Assembly (NCBI GenBank): GCA_963802575.1
Contig: CAWDJF010000004.1
Coordinates: 372,001-436,000, forward strand
Length of the DNA stretch: 64,000 nucleotides
From: DATFTE01 sp963802575
GTDB lineage: Bacteria; Acidobacteriota; Terriglobia; Terriglobales; Acidobacteriaceae
Direction: 5' to 3'
The first letter of the stretch is position 1; every line of letters begins with the position of its first letter. Below the pieces are notes generated by a model. It saw only the letters and a list, made by a program, of their open reading frames with translations. It did not search any database and was not told the origin of the DNA. Both the position numbers and the translations under genes were made by a program. Shown in pieces: positions 31,982 to 40,759 of the stretch.

Positions 31982-33209
31982 CTTTCCTTTTAGCGGCACC
32001 GAGTCTTACTTGTTCTCTGCGATGGAGTTGATGCGGGCGCAGGGTCACGAGACAGCGCTGTTTTCGATGGCGGATGCGCGGGGAAATCCCACGGCGTACG
32101 ACCAATTCTTCCTTCCTCATGTGGATTTCAAAGATGGCAACCAGGGTCCGTTTCGCAAAGCGCGGCTGGCGGCGCACGCGGTGTATTCGCGAGAGGCACG
32201 GATTCGGCTGCGGAAAATGATTGCAGAGTTTCGGCCAGATGTGGCCCACGTCCGGAATATTTATCACCACTTGTCGCCGTCGATCCTGTGGGAGTTGAAG
32301 GAACAGCGCGTGCCTGTGCTGTATCACCTGAATGATTTCAAGCTGCTGTGTCCGAGCTACAACATGGTGGCCAAGAATCATGCCTGCGAGCATTGCCACG
32401 GCGGGCAATTTTGGCGAGTGTTGACTGAAGGCTGTTATCCCGGGCCGGTGGGTTCGGGAGCGGTGCTGGCGGCGGAGGCGTATTTCCATAAGTGGATGCG
32501 AACCTATGAGAAGTGCGTGGATCTGTTTCTAGCTCCCAGCAGGTTTGTAAAAGAGAAGCTGGTCGAGAATGGATGGGACGCGAGGAAGATCGAGGTCCTT
32601 CCCCATTTTCAAACCGTCCCGGAGAAATGTTTTGCGGAGCCCGCCGAGGATGCTCCCATCCTTTATTTCGGGCGTTTGTCGCCGGAAAAGGGGCTAACCG
32701 ATCTGCTGCGCGCGATGAAACGGCTGCCAAGAATCCGATTGCAAATCGCCGGAGATGGACCGCAGCGGGCTGAACTGGAGCGACTGACAGAACAGTTGTC
32801 GCTGAACAACGTGGAATTCGTGGGGCATGTCACCGGCGAAGCGCTCGATAAGCTGGTTGCTTCGTCGCGATTCACCGTGTTGCCTTCGCGCGCTTACGAG
32901 ACGTTGGGAAAGACGATTTTGGAGTCCTACGCGTTGGGGCGAACCGTGGTGGCGTCAGACCTGGGTTCACGACGTGAACTGGTCGAAGAGGGGAAGACGG
33001 GCCTGCTTTACCGGCCGGGTGACGTGGAACAACTGGCGGGGGCGATTGCATTTCTCTGCGACCGTCCGGCGTTGGCTTTGCAGATGGGCGCAACTGGTCG
33101 CGAAATGGTGCGGGAACGGCATAAGCCAGAACATCACTATGCGGTCCTTGCAGGTTTGTACGAACGGCTGGCAGAAAGAACGAGGTTCGTCCGTCGCTGT
33201 CAGCTTTGA
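31953..33209 (+). CDS. GT4 glycosyltransferase
   Basis: This 418-residue GT-B transferase opens MKILYCNKYNFPFSGTESYL and has the C-terminal donor-binding segment SRFTVLPSRAYETLGKTILESYALGRTVVASDLGSRRELVEEGKTG. A Cys-rich stretch in the acceptor domain (CPSYNMVAKNHACEHCHGG) is typical of a subgroup of polysaccharide GT4 enzymes. It overlaps both neighbours and is probably co-translated. Substrate unknown. Confidence 0.88.
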   Translation: MKILYCNKYNFPFSGTESYLFSAMELMRAQGHETALFSMADARGNPTAYDQFFLPHVDFKDGNQGPFRKARLAAHAVYSREARIRLRKMIAEFRPDVAHVRNIYHHLSPSILWELKEQRVPVLYHLNDFKLLCPSYNMVAKNHACEHCHGGQFWRVLTEGCYPGPVGSGAVLAAEAYFHKWMRTYEKCVDLFLAPSRFVKEKLVENGWDARKIEVLPHFQTVPEKCFAEPAEDAPILYFGRLSPEKGLTDLLRAMKRLPRIRLQIAGDGPQRAELERLTEQLSLNNVEFVGHVTGEALDKLVASSRFTVLPSRAYETLGKTILESYALGRTVVASDLGSRRELVEEGKTGLLYRPGDVEQLAGAIAFLCDRPALALQMGATGREMVRERHKPEHHYAVLAGLYERLAERTRFVRRCQL

Positions 33210-34380
33210 TGACAAACCAAAGCTGCGGATTGCGTTCATCGGCGGGCGCGGGGTGATTTCGAAATACAGTGGCATCGAGGCTTACTACGAAGAAGTGGGA
33301 AGACAGTTGGTCGCGATGGGACATGAAGTCACGGTTTATTGCCGCAGCTACTTCACTCCCGGGCTGGACGAGTATCAGGGGCTGAAGCTAGTCATTCTGC
33401 CAACACTACGCAGCAAGCATTGGGAGACGGTGATCCACACGCTTCTCAGCACTGTACACGTGCTGTTCACGCGGTGCGACATCGTTCATTACCATGCGCT
33501 GGGTCCAGCATTGTTTTCATTTATCCCGCGCTGGTTCGGGAAGAGGACGGTTGTTACCGTACAGGGACTGGATTGGCAGCGCAGGAAGTGGGGGCGCATC
33601 GCATCAACCGTTTTGCGCTTGGGAGAAAAGGCTGCGATACGGTTTCCGGATCGGACCATGGTGGTTTCTCGCGCGCTGGAGCGACACTATCACGCGTTCG
33701 ATGGAAAGCCAGTGATCTATGTCCCGAATGGCACGACAATCCGAGAGAGGCGGGCTCCAAAGAAGCTTTCGGAATGGGGACTCGATCCTGATGGCTACAT
33801 CCTTTTTCTGGGACGCTTTTCGCCCGAGAAGAACTGCCACCTGCTGATTGAGGCATACGAGAAGATCGACACTCCGGTGAAATTGGTTTTGGCGGGCGGA
33901 TCGAGTTACTCAGGCGCGTATGAAAAGGAATTGCGACGCCATGCCGGCGAACGCGTGGTGGTACTCGACTACGTGGGTGGAGACGATCTCGAGGAACTGT
34001 TGACGAATGCGATGCTGTTCGTGCTGCCGTCCGATCTGGAGGGACTGTCTCTCGCGTTGCTCGACGCGATGGGAGCGGGAGTGTGCGTGCTGACTAGCGA
34101 TATCCCGGAGAACGTCGAATTGGTCGAGACCGCGGGGTTCACGTTTCAGCGTGGCGATGTAGAGGACCTGGAACGCATGTTGAGGCTGCTGATCGCAGAG
34201 GAGCGGGTGAGGAAAGATGCTGCGCTTCGCGGACAGGAACACGTTCGCCGAAACTATCTCTGGCCCGGCATCGCAAGGGAAATCGAGAGGGTCTATCTGG
34301 AAATGGTCGGCTGGAGATGCTCGAAAGAAACGGACCGGCAAGCTTCTCTGCCCGACAAGATTAAAGACCGCGTCGCCTGA
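33139..34380 (+). CDS. GT4 glycosyltransferase with DUF1972-like N-terminus
   Basis: The protein core begins LRIAFIGGRGVISKYSGIEAYYEEVGRQ, typical of DUF1972/rhamnosyl-type GT4 transferases, and ends with the donor site VLPSDLEGLSLALLDAMGAGVCVLTSDIPEN. The start is unclear. The frame has no ATG close to the core; the nearest is an ATG at 33139 (MRSLQVCTNGWQKE), which overlaps the preceding gene by 71 bp, and translation may instead begin at a non-ATG codon near 33210-33220. It is the last gene of the operon, before a strong terminator. A rhamnosyltransferase role is plausible given rfbBACD immediately downstream. Confidence 0.8.
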   Translation: MRSLQVCTNGWQKERGSSVAVSFDDKPKLRIAFIGGRGVISKYSGIEAYYEEVGRQLVAMGHEVTVYCRSYFTPGLDEYQGLKLVILPTLRSKHWETVIHTLLSTVHVLFTRCDIVHYHALGPALFSFIPRWFGKRTVVTVQGLDWQRRKWGRIASTVLRLGEKAAIRFPDRTMVVSRALERHYHAFDGKPVIYVPNGTTIRERRAPKKLSEWGLDPDGYILFLGRFSPEKNCHLLIEAYEKIDTPVKLVLAGGSSYSGAYEKELRRHAGERVVVLDYVGGDDLEELLTNAMLFVLPSDLEGLSLALLDAMGAGVCVLTSDIPENVELVETAGFTFQRGDVEDLERMLRLLIAEERVRKDAALRGQEHVRRNYLWPGIAREIERVYLEMVGWRCSKETDRQASLPDKIKDRVA

Positions 34381-34477
34381 TCCCCGGGAACCCCCGGGCT
34401 AGCCGGGCGTTCTCGCGGAAGGAATCGGACCGGCGTGACCGGTCAGCGTTTAGATAAGCTGTTACCATTCTTGATGG

Positions 34478-34505
34478 GGCGGGAAGAAGATTCCCGCCTT
34501 TTTTA
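34478..34505 (+). terminator. Rho-independent terminator of the exopolysaccharide operon
   Basis: GGCGGGAA / TTCCCGCC form an 8-bp stem with a GAAGA loop, followed by a T-run (TTTTTTATT). It lies about 100 bp after the last glycosyltransferase and 20 bp before rfbB, so the rhamnose genes need their own promoter or readthrough. Confidence 0.9.
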
Positions 34506-34525
34506 TTACTATTACAATAAGCGGC

Positions 34526-35590
34526 ATGGACAATACCATCCTGGTCACCGGCGGCGCGGGCTTTATTGGGTCGAACTTCATCCTGCAATGGATGGCCCGC
34601 GAAACGGACGGATTGGTGAATCTCGACAAGCTCACCTACGCGGGAAACCCCCGGAATCTGGAGTCGTTGTTATCGAATCCGCGATATCTTTTTGTGCAAG
34701 GCGACATCTGCGACAGGGATCTGGTGCGTGGATTGTTGGAGCAGCGGCGGCCGCGGGCCATCGTGCATTTTGCGGCGGAGAGTCATGTGGATCGCTCGAT
34801 TCACGGTCCAGACGATTTCATTCGCACCAACGTACATGGAACGTTTTGTCTGTTGGAAGAAGTACGGGCTTATTGGTCTGCGCTCACAGACACGGCGCGG
34901 CAAGATTTTCGCTTTCTCCACGTTTCCACCGACGAAGTGTACGGATCGCTGAATCCTGACGATCCGCCATTTTGTGAGACTACGGCGTACGCGCCGAACA
35001 GCCCTTATTCCGCATCGAAGGCGGGGGCCGATCATCTGGTGCGCGCGTATCACCATACTTACGGGCTTCCGACGCTGACGACGAATTGCTCGAACAATTA
35101 TGGTCCATACCAGTTTCCCGAGAAGCTGATTCCGCTGATGATTCTGAACGCGCGCAACGGAAAGCCGCTACCGGTTTATGGCGATGGGCAGAATGTACGG
35201 GATTGGCTGTATGTGGAAGATCACTGCGAAGCCATACGGATGGTGTTGGCGAAGGGAAAAGCCGGGCATACTTACAACATCGGCGGATGGAGTGAGCGAC
35301 GAAATCTGGAAATCGTGAAAGCGGTATGTTCGATTCTTGATCAGCTTTGTCCGAACGATCCCATGCTTCCGCATGAGAAGTTGATATCGTTCGTGAAGGA
35401 TCGCCCCGGACACGACCGCCGCTATGCAATCGATGCGCGCAAGATCAAGCAGGAATTGAACTGGAAACCGCGCGAAACGTTTGAGACGGGCATCCGCAAG
35501 ACGATCGAGTGGTATCTAAGAAATGACGAATGGGTGAAAGAAGTGACGGCTGGCAGTTACCGTCAATGGATCGCGGCGCATTATTCTTAG
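34526..35590 (+). CDS. rfbB: dTDP-glucose 4,6-dehydratase
   Basis: This 354-residue short-chain dehydrogenase converts dTDP-D-glucose to dTDP-4-keto-6-deoxyglucose. The Rossmann motif is TGGAGFIGSNF (8-18); the catalytic TDE triad appears in HVSTDEVYGSLN and the YxxxK pair in YSASKAGADHLVRAYHHTYGL. The segment NNYGPYQFPEKLIPLMI is diagnostic for RfbB. First gene of rfbBACD, 20 bp after the operon terminator. The start Met at 34526 gives a normal family length. Confidence 0.95.
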   Translation: MDNTILVTGGAGFIGSNFILQWMARETDGLVNLDKLTYAGNPRNLESLLSNPRYLFVQGDICDRDLVRGLLEQRRPRAIVHFAAESHVDRSIHGPDDFIRTNVHGTFCLLEEVRAYWSALTDTARQDFRFLHVSTDEVYGSLNPDDPPFCETTAYAPNSPYSASKAGADHLVRAYHHTYGLPTLTTNCSNNYGPYQFPEKLIPLMILNARNGKPLPVYGDGQNVRDWLYVEDHCEAIRMVLAKGKAGHTYNIGGWSERRNLEIVKAVCSILDQLCPNDPMLPHEKLISFVKDRPGHDRRYAIDARKIKQELNWKPRETFETGIRKTIEWYLRNDEWVKEVTAGSYRQWIAAHYS

Positions 35591-35614
35591 TAATTTAATT
35601 TTGTAAGGAGCTTG

Positions 35615-36508
35615 ATGGCGCGAGAGAACGCGTACAAGGGCATTATTCTGGCCGGCGGATCGGGAACCCGCCTCTATCCCGCCACGCAGGCCGTCGGCAA
35701 GAGCCTGCTGCCGCTTTACGACAAGCCGATGATTTATTACCCGCTGTCGACGCTGATGCTGGCGGGGATTCGCGACATCCTGATTATCTCGACGCCGGAT
35801 GACTGTCCTCGGTTCGAACAGTTACTAGGAGACGGATCGAGGCTGGGGTTGCATTTTCAGTACGCGGTGCAGAAAAAGCCTGAGGGTATCGCGCAGGCGT
35901 TTCTCGTCGGGCGGGAATTTATTGGCTCGAGCCCGTGCGCGCTGGTGCTGGGCGACAATATTTTTTACGGGCACGATTTCGCCAAAGATCTGCGGGCAGC
36001 GACATCAAACATGACAGGGGCACGGGTGTTCGCGTATCGGGTAACGGATCCTGAACGTTACGGAGTTGTTGAATTCGACGAATCGGGCAAGGCGCTGAGC
36101 CTGGAAGAAAAACCTGCGAAGCCTAAATCGAGATACGCGGTCACGGGACTTTATTTTTACGATAACGATGTGATTTCGATTGCGAAGTCGTTGAAGCCCT
36201 CCGCACGCGGAGAATTGGAAATCACGGACGTGAACCGCATTTATCTCGAACGTGGGAGACTGGAAGTAGCGGTGATGGGGCGCGGCATGGCGTGGCTCGA
36301 CACCGGCACTTACGATTCGCTGATGGAGGCTGCGCTATTCATCCAGACGATCGAGCGCCGCCAGGGACTGATGGTGGCGTGCCCCGAGGAGATTGCGTTC
36401 CGCTACGGTTACATCAGCGCAGCACACTTGGAAGAGATTGGGAATTCGATGAAGAACAACGCATACGGGGCTTATTTGCTGCAATTACTCCGGGAAAAGG
36501 TATTTTAA
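35615..36508 (+). CDS. rfbA: Glucose-1-phosphate thymidylyltransferase
   Basis: This 297-residue enzyme makes dTDP-glucose from glucose-1-phosphate and dTTP. The N-terminal nucleotidyltransferase motif GIILAGGSGTRLYPAT and the later KPMIYYPLSTLMLAGI, VLGDNIFYG and RGMAWLDTGTYDSLMEA are typical of RfbA/RmlA. The ATG at 35615 follows AAGGAG by four bases; the codon at 35612 (TTG) is a poorer choice. It lies 24 bp after rfbB and 2 bp before rfbC, so the order is B-A-C-D. Confidence 0.95.
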   Translation: MARENAYKGIILAGGSGTRLYPATQAVGKSLLPLYDKPMIYYPLSTLMLAGIRDILIISTPDDCPRFEQLLGDGSRLGLHFQYAVQKKPEGIAQAFLVGREFIGSSPCALVLGDNIFYGHDFAKDLRAATSNMTGARVFAYRVTDPERYGVVEFDESGKALSLEEKPAKPKSRYAVTGLYFYDNDVISIAKSLKPSARGELEITDVNRIYLERGRLEVAVMGRGMAWLDTGTYDSLMEAALFIQTIERRQGLMVACPEEIAFRYGYISAAHLEEIGNSMKNNAYGAYLLQLLREKVF

Positions 36509-36510
36509 AA

Positions 36511-37083
36511 ATGGCTGCGGGACAGGCGGGCAGCGCGGTGATGAAAGTTACACGAGCATCTCTCGAAGGACTTCTGGTGCTACGGCCACGGGTTTTTGGC
36601 GACGAGCGCGGATTTTTCCTGGAGAGCTACAACCAGAGAATCATGGAAGAAGTGGGCATTCGCGACGCATTCGTACAAGATAACCATTCTTTCTCGACAC
36701 GAAATGTCTTGCGCGGGTTGCATTACCAGGTGCAGCGTCCTCAGGGAAAACTGGTGCGAGTGATTGGTGGAGAGATTCTCGATGTGGTCGTAGATCTACG
36801 GCGCAGTTCTCCGACCTTTGGCGGCTGGGAAGCGATTCGCCTTTCCGAAGAAAACAAGTCGATGCTGTGGATACCCTCGGGATTTGCGCACGGTTTCCGA
36901 GTGGTTTCGGAAAGCGTTCACGTGCTTTACAAGACTACGGATTTCTATTTCCCCGAATTTGAACACACGGTTGCATGGAATGATCCAGCTCTGAAGATTG
37001 ACTGGCAACTGGACGGTGATCCGATCATCTCGAAGAAAGATCAGGCTGGCGTTCCCTTCAAACAAGCACAGTTCTACGAATAA
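36511..37083 (+). CDS. rfbC: dTDP-4-dehydrorhamnose 3,5-epimerase
   Basis: This 190-residue cupin-fold epimerase converts dTDP-4-keto-6-deoxyglucose to the L-lyxo form. Diagnostic segments are FGDERGFFLESYNQ, FVQDNHSFSTRNVLRGLHYQ (catalytic His in GLHYQ), and WIPSGFAHGF. An alternative in-frame Met lies at 36541 (MKVTRASLEGL); the family usually begins close to it. It starts 2 bp after rfbA. Confidence 0.94.
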   Translation: MAAGQAGSAVMKVTRASLEGLLVLRPRVFGDERGFFLESYNQRIMEEVGIRDAFVQDNHSFSTRNVLRGLHYQVQRPQGKLVRVIGGEILDVVVDLRRSSPTFGGWEAIRLSEENKSMLWIPSGFAHGFRVVSESVHVLYKTTDFYFPEFEHTVAWNDPALKIDWQLDGDPIISKKDQAGVPFKQAQFYE

Positions 37084-37095
37084 CTTCCTATCTCC

Positions 37096-37941
37096 ATGCG
37101 AGTCAGTCTTTTTGGCGCTACCGGTCTGCTGGGAAAAACATTGACGCATCAGTGGACCGAAGATGTGGTGGCGCCGCTCGGCTCGAAAGACGCGGACATC
37201 CGCGATCCGCAGCAAGTATCGCAAGCAATCGAGCGCACGCGGCCGGACTGGATTGTGTTGGCGGCAGCTTATACCGACGTCGATGGCTGCGAGAGTAATC
37301 GCGAACTGGCGTTTGCGGTGAACCGGGACGGAGCCGCAAATGTTGCTCATGCGGCCAAACAGTTCGGAGCGCGCTTGCTGGCAATCAGCACTGACTACGT
37401 TTTTGATGGAAAAGGTTCGTCCCCTTATGAGAGCGACCATCCTCGTGCGCCGCGAAGTGTTTATGGGCGCTCGAAAGCAGAAGGCGAAGTGCGCATGCAG
37501 GAGATTCTTCCCGAAGTTTGCATCGTGCGCACTTCCTGGCTATTTGGCGTCGGGGGGAAATGTTTTCCCGATACGATTTTGAAACTGGCCGCCACCCGCC
37601 CGGAACTGGAGGTGGTCGACGACCAGCGCGGATCGCCGACTTACTCCGTCGATCTCGGGCGCGCGGTGATTCAGCTTTGCCGGGAACAAGCGGAAGGCAT
37701 CGTTCATGCCACCAACAGCGGCGAGTGCAGCTGGTTCGAATTTGCGCGCGAGATTGTAAGTGAAGCAGGACTCGCCACCATTGTCCGTCCCACCACCAGC
37801 GACAAGTTTGTTCGTCCCGCGGAACGGCCGCGGTATTCCGTGCTGTCTCCGCGCAGTCTGAATCGCTACGGCATCACGATGCCCGACTGGCGCGACGCGC
37901 TGCGGCGCTACCTGGCCGAACGTCAAGCTAGCGCGGGCTGA
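37096..37941 (+). CDS. rfbD: dTDP-4-dehydrorhamnose reductase
   Basis: This 281-residue NAD(P)H-dependent SDR makes dTDP-L-rhamnose. The Rossmann motif is GATGLLGKTL; the catalytic pair is in YGRSKAEGEVRM; family segments VNRDGAANVAHAAKQF and LAISTDYVFDGKG are clear. It closes the rfbBACD set, 12 bp after rfbC. Its 3' end overlaps the convergent membrane-protein gene by 14 bp. Confidence 0.94.
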   Translation: MRVSLFGATGLLGKTLTHQWTEDVVAPLGSKDADIRDPQQVSQAIERTRPDWIVLAAAYTDVDGCESNRELAFAVNRDGAANVAHAAKQFGARLLAISTDYVFDGKGSSPYESDHPRAPRSVYGRSKAEGEVRMQEILPEVCIVRTSWLFGVGGKCFPDTILKLAATRPELEVVDDQRGSPTYSVDLGRAVIQLCREQAEGIVHATNSGECSWFEFAREIVSEAGLATIVRPTTSDKFVRPAERPRYSVLSPRSLNRYGITMPDWRDALRRYLAERQASAG

Positions 37942-38287
37942 GCAACGGGGCACCGAATCGCTGCGTCGCATAGCCTACGATCATTCCGACAATTCCACCG
38001 GGCAGCATGATTTCGAAGTAGTAATGTTTTCCCGTTGGCTGGGGCATTGAGGCCACGGCAAAGGCAAGCAGCAGTCCGACGGCGAGCCCGAAGAGAATTC
38101 CTAATGGTAGCGAATGAACTTTCTTCGCGAACCATCCGATCAGCACTCCTGCAATCAGGCCCTTGACGCATGAGCCAATGACGATGCCCAGCAACTGCGT
38201 TCGCACGTCGGGCGTAAACCAGGCAGTAAGGCCATCGAAAATGCCAAGAATCCCGCCAATCAGCAAGCCGAGCCATACCTTATTCAT
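37928..38287 (-). CDS. Membrane protein of unknown function
   Basis: This 119-residue protein has four hydrophobic segments (VWLGLLIGGILGIFDGLTAW, LLGIVIGSCVKGLIAGVLIGW, LPLGILFGLAVGLLLAFAVA, IMLPGGIVGMIVGYAT) rich in Gly, with an AFTPD-like FTPD after the first helix. The family is not recognised. It is the last gene of the leftward hemA-TPR-sigma-kinase cluster, 60 bp downstream of the kinase. An ion or small-molecule channel is possible; no evidence. Confidence 0.7.
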   Translation of the reverse strand: MNKVWLGLLIGGILGIFDGLTAWFTPDVRTQLLGIVIGSCVKGLIAGVLIGWFAKKVHSLPLGILFGLAVGLLLAFAVASMPQPTGKHYYFEIMLPGGIVGMIVGYATQRFGAPLLSPR

Positions 38288-38347
38288 GGTGTCTCCTGGC
38301 GGGACAGTCGCCCGCTGACCTTCTATTCAACGTCTCAAAGAAATCCT

Positions 38348-39304
38348 TTAGCGACTCTTCCAAAGAATAAAAAGCGTTCGCATGACCAGGTACGCCGCGA
38401 TCAGCAGCAGCCATGCCTGGTTCCGCAGCATCCATCGCCATACCTTCGCGAATGGCCCTTCGGGATATGCGCTCACCGCGCGGCCATTGAGATAGCGCCC
38501 GATGTCCGATTCCAGATCCTGCGCGGAAGAGTATCTCGCCGAAGGCTCGTGCTCGAGGCATTTTTTCAAAACAGCCGCCAGAGGCCGCGGCACCGGATCG
38601 AAACCCTCGAGGAGAAACCTCAAGATCGCGCCCAGAGAGTACACATCGGTCGGGTAGCTGACCTCACATGTATTAGCTTTGGCTTGTTCCGGCGACATGT
38701 ATCCGGGAGTACCTAACACCGCGCCGTGCTGAGTATCGGTCAAGACATTCGGCGTGGTTAAGGCTGAGTTAGTTTCGCGGGAGTCGACGAGAAGCTTGGA
38801 GAGGCCCCAATCCATGACTAACACCTCGCCAAACGGCCCCACCATGATGTTTTGCGGTTTCAAGTCTCGATGTAAGACGCCGTGCGCGTGCGCGAAGGCC
38901 ACCGGCTCGCAGATGCGCTGGAACAGCCGCAGACGCTCCGTTAGAGTCGTCAGGCTCGAGCGGTGCTGGTCGAGGCGCTGACCTTGCACTAACTTCATGG
39001 TGTAGAACACGCGTCCATCGGGAAGCGTGCCGACGTCATGAACAGGGACAATGCCGGGGTGTTCGAGTTGAGCGATTACGCGCGCTTCGTGCAGCAGCCG
39101 ATCGCGACATTCCCCTTCGATATCCGACAAGGCGATCACTTTCAGCGCGACCTGCCGGCCGAGGGTCTCGTCTTCCACACAGTAGACACTGCCCATGCCA
39201 CCTTGGCCGAGTTTGTTGACGACGCGGTAGCGGGTGCCGGTGAGATCGGGCAGTTCTGCAGCTGTTCGTAGGCGATCCAAAGCGTGATCGGTGAGTGGCT
39301 TCAT
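38348..39304 (-). CDS. Tail-anchored Ser/Thr protein kinase
   Basis: This 318-residue Hanks-type kinase has a Gly-rich loop KLGQGGMGSVYCVEDETLGRQVALKVIA (about 31-58), the catalytic HRDLKPQNIMVG, a metal loop read as VMDWGLSK (DWG replacing DFG) and GTPGYMSPEQA. The C-terminus ends in a single membrane helix (LLLIAAYLVMRTLFILW), so the kinase faces the cytoplasm and lacks a periplasmic sensor. It starts inside the sigma-factor stop (ATGA). A role in phosphorylating the neighbouring ECF sigma factor is likely, by analogy with kinase-linked ECF groups. Confidence 0.9.
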   Translation of the reverse strand: MKPLTDHALDRLRTAAELPDLTGTRYRVVNKLGQGGMGSVYCVEDETLGRQVALKVIALSDIEGECRDRLLHEARVIAQLEHPGIVPVHDVGTLPDGRVFYTMKLVQGQRLDQHRSSLTTLTERLRLFQRICEPVAFAHAHGVLHRDLKPQNIMVGPFGEVLVMDWGLSKLLVDSRETNSALTTPNVLTDTQHGAVLGTPGYMSPEQAKANTCEVSYPTDVYSLGAILRFLLEGFDPVPRPLAAVLKKCLEHEPSARYSSAQDLESDIGRYLNGRAVSAYPEGPFAKVWRWMLRNQAWLLLIAAYLVMRTLFILWKSR

Positions 39305-40089
39305 TTCACATCGATTCCCAGAAGCGCGCGGGCCTCGCGACGAAATTCCTCTTCGCTGGCGGTCATCTCCCGCAACGATTCAAGGACGATGCGGCGGAAT
39401 TCGCGGCGCGCGTAAGCAAGATAGTTTGTCACGTCAGATGCCTTGATGTGGAACTGTTCCGCCACCTGCGCGTAAGTCAGTTGCTTTCCGCCTTCTTCAA
39501 TGTCATAGAGTTCGAGCAACTGAAAATGAACGTGCTTGCCATTGGCTTCACAGTCTTGCCGCAATCGTTCTAAGGCATTACTGAAAACACTGCGCGTCCA
39601 TTCGCGTGCGAAGAACTCTTCGACATTTTCGGTCGAGCGGGGCTCGAGTTGGCGCAATTCACCTTCGGCGGTTTCAAAGTCGAGCGGGATGAAGGCGATG
39701 TCTCCGCCACGCTTCATGCGTTGCTCGGCAGTCTGCGTGTTTCCTAGAAAGCGATCGAGGCAGACTCGCAGGAAGGTGCGCAAGCGGGCGCGAGAGGGAT
39801 CGTAACTCTCGAGAAAATCTTTTTCCAGCACCCGGAGAAAGAACTCCTGCGTGAGGTCTTTTGCCTGCTCGTTGTCTTTGCCCCAACGCAAGCGAATGTA
39901 TTTATAGACGGGCTTCCAGTAGGCGGCGATGAGAACGTCAAGCGCACGGCGACGTTCGTGCGCATCTTCACTCTGTACCGCCAGAACAATCGAATGTCGA
40001 GTCGGAGGGAATTTGCCGTCGCGACCGCCAATCTGAGTGTCGTCGAACACCGAGGGAGTGTACGACTCCCCCAGCGCGGCGACAAGCAT
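39301..40089 (-). CDS. ECF-type sigma factor linked to a Ser/Thr kinase
   Basis: This 262-residue protein has a sigma-2 region (LDVLIAAYWKPVYKYIRLRWGKDNEQAKDLTQEFFLRVLE) and a sigma-4 region (KQLTYAQVAEQFHIKASDVTNYLAYARREFRRIV), separated by an unusually long linker and ending in a charged C-terminal extension. It would direct RNA polymerase to specific promoters. No anti-sigma gene lies next to it; instead a Ser/Thr kinase overlaps its 3' end by 4 bp. The start ATG at 40089 lies 13 bp after the TPR gene; a TTG one codon upstream is possible. Confidence 0.85.
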   Translation of the reverse strand: MLVAALGESYTPSVFDDTQIGGRDGKFPPTRHSIVLAVQSEDAHERRRALDVLIAAYWKPVYKYIRLRWGKDNEQAKDLTQEFFLRVLEKDFLESYDPSRARLRTFLRVCLDRFLGNTQTAEQRMKRGGDIAFIPLDFETAEGELRQLEPRSTENVEEFFAREWTRSVFSNALERLRQDCEANGKHVHFQLLELYDIEEGGKQLTYAQVAEQFHIKASDVTNYLAYARREFRRIVLESLREMTASEEEFRREARALLGIDVK

Positions 40090-40102
40090 CAAGGGACCAA
40101 AC

Positions 40103-40759
40103 TCAGCCCTTCGAATGCTCTTTTGCCTTGGCGATAAGGTCTTCCACTTGCTGGCGTTGCTGGTAATTCGGATTGCCCTTCAGCAACTCTTGCCAGGCGG
40201 CGACCGCTGCGGCAGGGTCCATCTTGCCTTGCCACTCGACGATGCCCATGTTGAAAAGGGTGCCCGGATGATTAGGCCTGATCTTCAGCGACTTCTTGAA
40301 TTCCGTCAGCGCGCGGTCGGCGTCACCCATATACCAATAAGCGGTTCCTAAGTCAGTGCGAACGTCGGCGTTGTTGGGACTGATTTCAAGGCCTCGCTGG
40401 TAATACTTAATGGCTTCGGGATATTGATTGCCGTCGTAGTACACATTGCCCAGGTTCACAACCGCTTCGAAATCGTTGGGGTTCTTGTTCACAGCATCGA
40501 GCAAGGGAGCAGCCGCGCGGTCAACCATGGCCTTCTGCTGCTCGGGAGTTGGCTTGCCATTGGCATCATTCATGCCTGAGGGCGCGCTGCTGGCAGATTG
40601 TGCCGCAGTGAGATCGCTGGCCGGAGAGGCGGATCCACGGAACAAGTATCCGAGCGCTACACCGAGCAACAGGCAGAAGACCGCGAGTCCATAGGCTTGC
40701 GTTGCGGTCCAGGGGCTTTGTTCGTGCAGTGAGTTGGGGATGGTTTTTACTGTGCTCAT
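40103..40759 (-). CDS. Membrane-anchored TPR protein (NrfG-like)
   Basis: This 218-residue protein has one N-terminal membrane helix (AYGLAVFCLLLGVALGYLF, about 23-41), a low-complexity linker, and a TPR block (NDFEAVVNLGNVYYDGNQYPEAIKYYQRGLEISPNN, TDLGTAYWYMGDADRALTEFKKSLKIRPNH, NMGIVEWQGKMDPAAAVAAWQELLKGNPNY). It resembles cytochrome c biogenesis factors such as NrfG/CcmH-TPR. Start at the Met at 40759, with AAGGAG six bases upstream. The start overlaps the hemA stop by 4 bp (ATGA), tying heme synthesis to this gene; an assembly role in cytochrome maturation is plausible. Confidence 0.85.
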   Translation of the reverse strand: MSTVKTIPNSLHEQSPWTATQAYGLAVFCLLLGVALGYLFRGSASPASDLTAAQSASSAPSGMNDANGKPTPEQQKAMVDRAAAPLLDAVNKNPNDFEAVVNLGNVYYDGNQYPEAIKYYQRGLEISPNNADVRTDLGTAYWYMGDADRALTEFKKSLKIRPNHPGTLFNMGIVEWQGKMDPAAAVAAWQELLKGNPNYQQRQQVEDLIAKAKEHSKG

